Shown: positions 4,693 to 5,064 of the stretch, piece by piece | How positions within the stretch are numbered: the first letter of the stretch is position 1 | Layout: every line of letters starts with the position of its first letter | Assembly: GCA_017998735.1 (NCBI GenBank) | Contig: JAGOCN010000163.1 | Coordinates: 1 to 5,064, forward strand | From: Giesbergeria sp. | GTDB taxonomy: Bacteria; Pseudomonadota; Gammaproteobacteria; Burkholderiales; Burkholderiaceae_C | Direction of reading: 5' to 3' | Length of the DNA: 5,064 nucleotides | The notes under the pieces: model-generated | The model's input: the letters and a program-made list of their open reading frames with translations, nothing else | What the model was told of the DNA's origin: nothing | Database searches by the model: none | Position numbers and translations under genes: made by a program

Positions 4693-5064
4693 TCAGATTC
4701 CCACGTTCTTGAAAGCAATGGCAAACAGCGCATCGACCACAATGACCACCGTGATGGAAGTCACCACCGAGGCGGTGGTGCCAGCGCCCAGGCTTTGCGT
4801 GTTGGGCTCCACCCGCAGGCCCCAGTGGCAGCCCACCAGCGCAATCAGCAGACCGAACACCACCGACTTGGCCAGCGCCAGCGTCAGGTTGGAAAACTCC
4901 ACCGCGCCGGGCAGCGCCTGCATGAAGTAGGCGGGCGACACGTCCATGGCCACATTGGCCGCCAGCATGCCGCCGGTCAGCGCCGCCAGCGTGGTCCAGA
5001 CCGCAATCAGCGGCATGGCCACGGCCAGCGCCAGCGCGCGCGGCATGACCAGGCGGTAGCCCTG
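4693..5064 (-). CDS. MlaE-type lipid ABC transporter permease, C-terminal part (5' end outside window)
   Basis: The frame is open to the right edge and gives the last 123 residues. They are mostly hydrophobic and suggest several membrane segments: ALALAVAMPLIAVWTTLAAL; the LTLALAKSVVFGLLIALVGC stretch; and a final SVVTSITVVIVVDALFAIAF. The CHWGLRV and GAGTTASVV segments and the DALFA ending are typical of the MlaE permease family (PF02405). The protein forms the inner-membrane dimer that binds the MCE ring and the ATPase. Its stop lies 3 nt before the ATPase start, placing it upstream in the same operon. Some relatives carry an N-terminal STAS domain fused to the permease; that region is outside the window, so its presence cannot be judged. 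Confidence 0.94.
   Translation of the reverse strand, partial: QGYRLVMPRALALAVAMPLIAVWTTLAALTGGMLAANVAMDVSPAYFMQALPGAVEFSNLTLALAKSVVFGLLIALVGCHWGLRVEPNTQSLGAGTTASVVTSITVVIVVDALFAIAFKNVGI

Noticed and set aside
2468..4930. 820-codon open frame on the plus strand opposite the MCE operon
   Set aside because: It is antisense to three genes with clear family motifs. Its translation is low-complexity Ala/Arg/Gly-rich and matches nothing, as expected for a stop-poor antisense frame in GC-rich DNA.

Overview
The window is GC-rich and densely coding. Its gene content and protein style fit a Burkholderiales betaproteobacterium, most likely a Comamonadaceae member such as an Acidovorax or Comamonas relative. 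That placement is inferred from recalled family resemblance, not from a search.

Layout, left to right. Positions 1-693 (+) hold the C-terminal catalytic part of Xaa-Pro aminopeptidase P (pepP), cut by the window start. It converges on a run of minus-strand genes, and between them lie a strong bidirectional intrinsic terminator (754-790) and a second hairpin (804-826). Next on the minus strand are two small genes. One (840-1418) encodes an exported Lys/Ala-rich protein with three CX10C repeat units. The other (1596-1814) encodes a CsbD/YjbJ-family stress protein. The gap between these two holds a 38-bp perfect palindrome abutting a second imperfect hairpin.

From 2094 to the right edge, all on the minus strand, lies a tightly packed lipid-transport operon. 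In transcription order it contains an MlaE-type permease (3' part only, cut by the window end), an MlaF-type ATPase, a single-domain MCE (MlaD-type) membrane-anchored protein and a PqiC-like outer-membrane lipoprotein. Its junctions are a 3-nt gap, TGATG and ATGA, so translation is probably coupled. Together these encode an inner-membrane ABC complex, a periplasmic MCE ring or channel, and an outer-membrane lipoprotein partner. This implies phospholipid or other hydrophobic-molecule traffic across the envelope.

Most of the window is ordinary core-genome content, with no sign of phage, insertion sequences or CRISPR. The least explained parts are the triple CX10C exported protein, with its near-identical internal DNA repeat, and the large palindrome beside it. 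Smaller oddities are an in-frame hexanucleotide repeat coding a Pro-Gln tail at the ATPase N-terminus and a roughly 21-residue insertion in PepP between two metal ligands. I do not see a clearly new multi-gene system here.
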